A program made the translations under genes and the position numbers. The notes beneath the pieces are model-generated. The model was given only the letters and a program-made list of their open reading frames with translations, had not been told where the DNA came from and did no database searches. From positions 1 to 5,811 of the forward strand of contig JASMFX010000121.1 in the NCBI GenBank assembly GCA_030751555.1: a stretch of DNA of 5,811 nucleotides, read 5' to 3'. The stretch is from Candidatus Woesearchaeota archaeon. Its GTDB lineage: Archaea > Nanoarchaeota > Nanoarchaeia > Woesearchaeales > CALCXY01. Shown here piece after piece: positions 4,348 through 5,811 of the stretch. How positions within the stretch are numbered: the stretch's first letter is position 1; each line of letters opens with the position of its first letter.

Positions 4348-5811
4348 CTACCCGTAGTAAAGCTGTTTTTTACTTTTCTGCTCTCGATCCTTAACACTAC
4401 CTTCCTTATTGATCCTTGGCCGTTTGCTCTCATTATCTCTCCTCAATGAAATATTCAATCTAGACAAAAAGAGGTTCATACCCTCTTGCATGGTATAGGG
4501 TCCCTTTGCAACCCCTTCTTTAGCAGGTTTTCCATCAAACACCATTAAATCATCACTAAGATAATCAACAAACAACAAGTCATGATCAACAACCAAACAA
4601 CTCTTACCAGTCTGCTCCATAAAGTCTCTAATTGCTTTAGAAACAATAAGTCTCTGCTCAACATCAAGGTATGCACTTGGCTCATCAAGTAAAAATAATT
4701 CAACATCCTGCGCCAGACAATGAGCAATAGCAACTCGCTGTAGCTCCCCGCCAGACAATTCACTCATCTTTTTCATCAGAAGGGGTTTGATCTTCAACGG
4801 CCGCATGAGTTGAGCTTCAAATTTTTGAACATGAGTTCCCAAGAAACCCATTACCAATTCATCAGAACCTGTTTCTAAGTATTGAGGCTTGTAGCTCACC
4901 TTGATATTTTCCGTAATTTCTCCTTTCTTAACTTTCAAATCTTTGGCTAAAATCCTTACAAAACTAGTTTTTCCAATCCCATTCTCTCCTAGTATGCCTA
5001 CCACATCTTCACTATAGATTATTCCCTTTTCAGCCTTAAGAGAAAACCGTCCCAGCGATGTGTCCAAGGCCCCCCATTTCACAATCGATTTATCCCTCTT
5101 CTTTTTGATTGCAGGTCTGTTGGAGAACTTAATACTCTTACTCCTAAACCGAACATTCTCTTCCTTAAGATATCCTCCTAAATAGACATTGATCGCACTC
5201 CTTGTGGCTTTTGGTTGACTGACAATACCATAAGCACCCTCTTCTCCATACATAATCTGAACCAAATCAGTCATATAATCTAGAATGATCAAATCGTGCT
5301 CAATCACAACCACAGCAGTATCCTCATTCGCCAATCCCCTGATAAATTTACTCACATTCAGCCGCTGCTTAATATCTAAAAAAGAGGAGGGTTCATCAAA
5401 AAAATAAACCTGGGCATCTTTCATCGCCGTAGCTGCTATCGCAACCCTTTGCAGCTCTCCTCCAGAGATCTTATCAACAGGAGTGTCTAAAACCTCTTTG
5501 AGATCCAATGCCTCTACCACACTATCAAATATTTTTTTCTCATCTACTTTCTTTAATAACGCTCCCACTTTTCCCTTCTGCGTTTTAGGTATCAAATCAA
5601 CCTGCTGAGGCTTATATGCAGCTTTAATCTTTCCTTTACTTAACCCCTCAAAAAACTTCTGGGTTTCAGTCCCCTTAAAATAGGAAATTAATTCCTTGTA
5701 ATCAACCTTTTTCTTCTCCAAATCCCCTAGATTCGGTTCCAAGACCCCTGCTAGAATCTGTATTGCAGTAGATTTTCCAATTCCATTTCTTCCTAAAACC
5801 CCAACAACCTT
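4348..5811 (-). CDS. abce1: ABCE1/RLI ribosome-recycling ATPase (5' end missing)
   Basis: The frame stays open to the right edge, giving 487 visible residues of a family that usually has about 590-600. The N-terminal two-[4Fe-4S] domain and the start of NBD1 are missing. Motifs in visible numbering are: NBD1 Walker A GRNGIGKST (7-15), Q-loop YKPQ (66-69), signature SGGELQR (116-122), Walker B FFDEPSSFLD (137-146) and EHD (171-173). NBD2 has Walker A GENGIGKTS (275-283), Q-loop YKPQ (307-310), SGGELQR (353-359), LLDEPSAYLD (374-383) and DHD (409-411). The tail RPRINKEGSVKDREQK is the typical ABCE1 hinge/C-terminal sequence. Both ATPase sites look intact. The protein splits ribosomes into subunits after termination, with aRF1/Pelota, in archaea and eukaryotes only, so it is the clearest taxonomic marker here. 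A TTG at 5742 is internal, not the start. Confidence 0.97.
   Translation of the reverse strand, partial: KVVGVLGRNGIGKSTAIQILAGVLEPNLGDLEKKKVDYKELISYFKGTETQKFFEGLSKGKIKAAYKPQQVDLIPKTQKGKVGALLKKVDEKKIFDSVVEALDLKEVLDTPVDKISGGELQRVAIAATAMKDAQVYFFDEPSSFLDIKQRLNVSKFIRGLANEDTAVVVIEHDLIILDYMTDLVQIMYGEEGAYGIVSQPKATRSAINVYLGGYLKEENVRFRSKSIKFSNRPAIKKKRDKSIVKWGALDTSLGRFSLKAEKGIIYSEDVVGILGENGIGKTSFVRILAKDLKVKKGEITENIKVSYKPQYLETGSDELVMGFLGTHVQKFEAQLMRPLKIKPLLMKKMSELSGGELQRVAIAHCLAQDVELFLLDEPSAYLDVEQRLIVSKAIRDFMEQTGKSCLVVDHDLLFVDYLSDDLMVFDGKPAKEGVAKGPYTMQEGMNLFLSRLNISLRRDNESKRPRINKEGSVKDREQKSKKQLYYG

Noticed and set aside
4348..5742. Treating TTG at 5742 as the start of the ABC protein, giving a 464-residue product.
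   Set aside because: The frame continues to the window edge and encodes the NBD1 Walker A motif, without which the first ATPase site would be lost. The true start is outside the window.

Overview
The window looks archaeal. It encodes an ABCE1/RLI ribosome-recycling ATPase, a DUF99 protein and an archaeal-type TrmI tRNA methyltransferase. It has TATA boxes of the TTTATAAA type about 26-30 bases ahead of tRNA genes, an apparently leaderless mRNA start, and a tRNA gene interrupted by small bulge-helix-bulge introns. The DNA is AT-rich, lysine/isoleucine-rich in its proteins and tightly packed. That would suit a DPANN-type or small euryarchaeal genome, but the sequence alone does not fix the phylum.

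Left part (1-1189, mostly minus strand). Bases 1-25 look like the first codons of a gene running off the left edge, with a Shine-Dalgarno-like GGAGAG. Next, reading leftward, is a membrane-anchored alpha/beta hydrolase (172-1065). Only 16 bases upstream of it is tRNA-Arg(UCU) at 1082-1189. This tRNA gene is the most interesting item. Its 75-nt mature tRNA folds well only after removing two insertions, 13 nt in the D-loop and 20 nt in the T-loop. The T-loop insertion forms a near-textbook bulge-helix-bulge splice motif whose cut sites give exactly the canonical T-arm.

Centre (1190-2950, plus strand). Two divergent tRNA promoters sit between tRNA-Arg and an intact tRNA-Cys(GCA). A compact operon follows: trmI (m1A57/58 methyltransferase), a 55-residue two-helix membrane protein, and a DUF99 protein with an endonuclease V-like fold. 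The genes are joined by an ATGA overlap and a TAAATG junction, so they are almost certainly co-transcribed. The methyltransferase acts on the T-loop of tRNAs, the same loop that carries the intron next door.

Right part (2947-5811, minus strand). A glucose-6-phosphate isomerase of the SIS superfamily converges on DUF99 with a 4-base overlap. Upstream of it lies the 3' four-fifths of ABCE1, cut by the right edge just before the first Walker A motif.

Themes: tRNA maturation (spliced tRNA-Arg, TrmI, perhaps DUF99) and translation recycling (ABCE1), beside one central-carbon gene and one hydrolase. No mobile element, CRISPR array or defence locus was seen.
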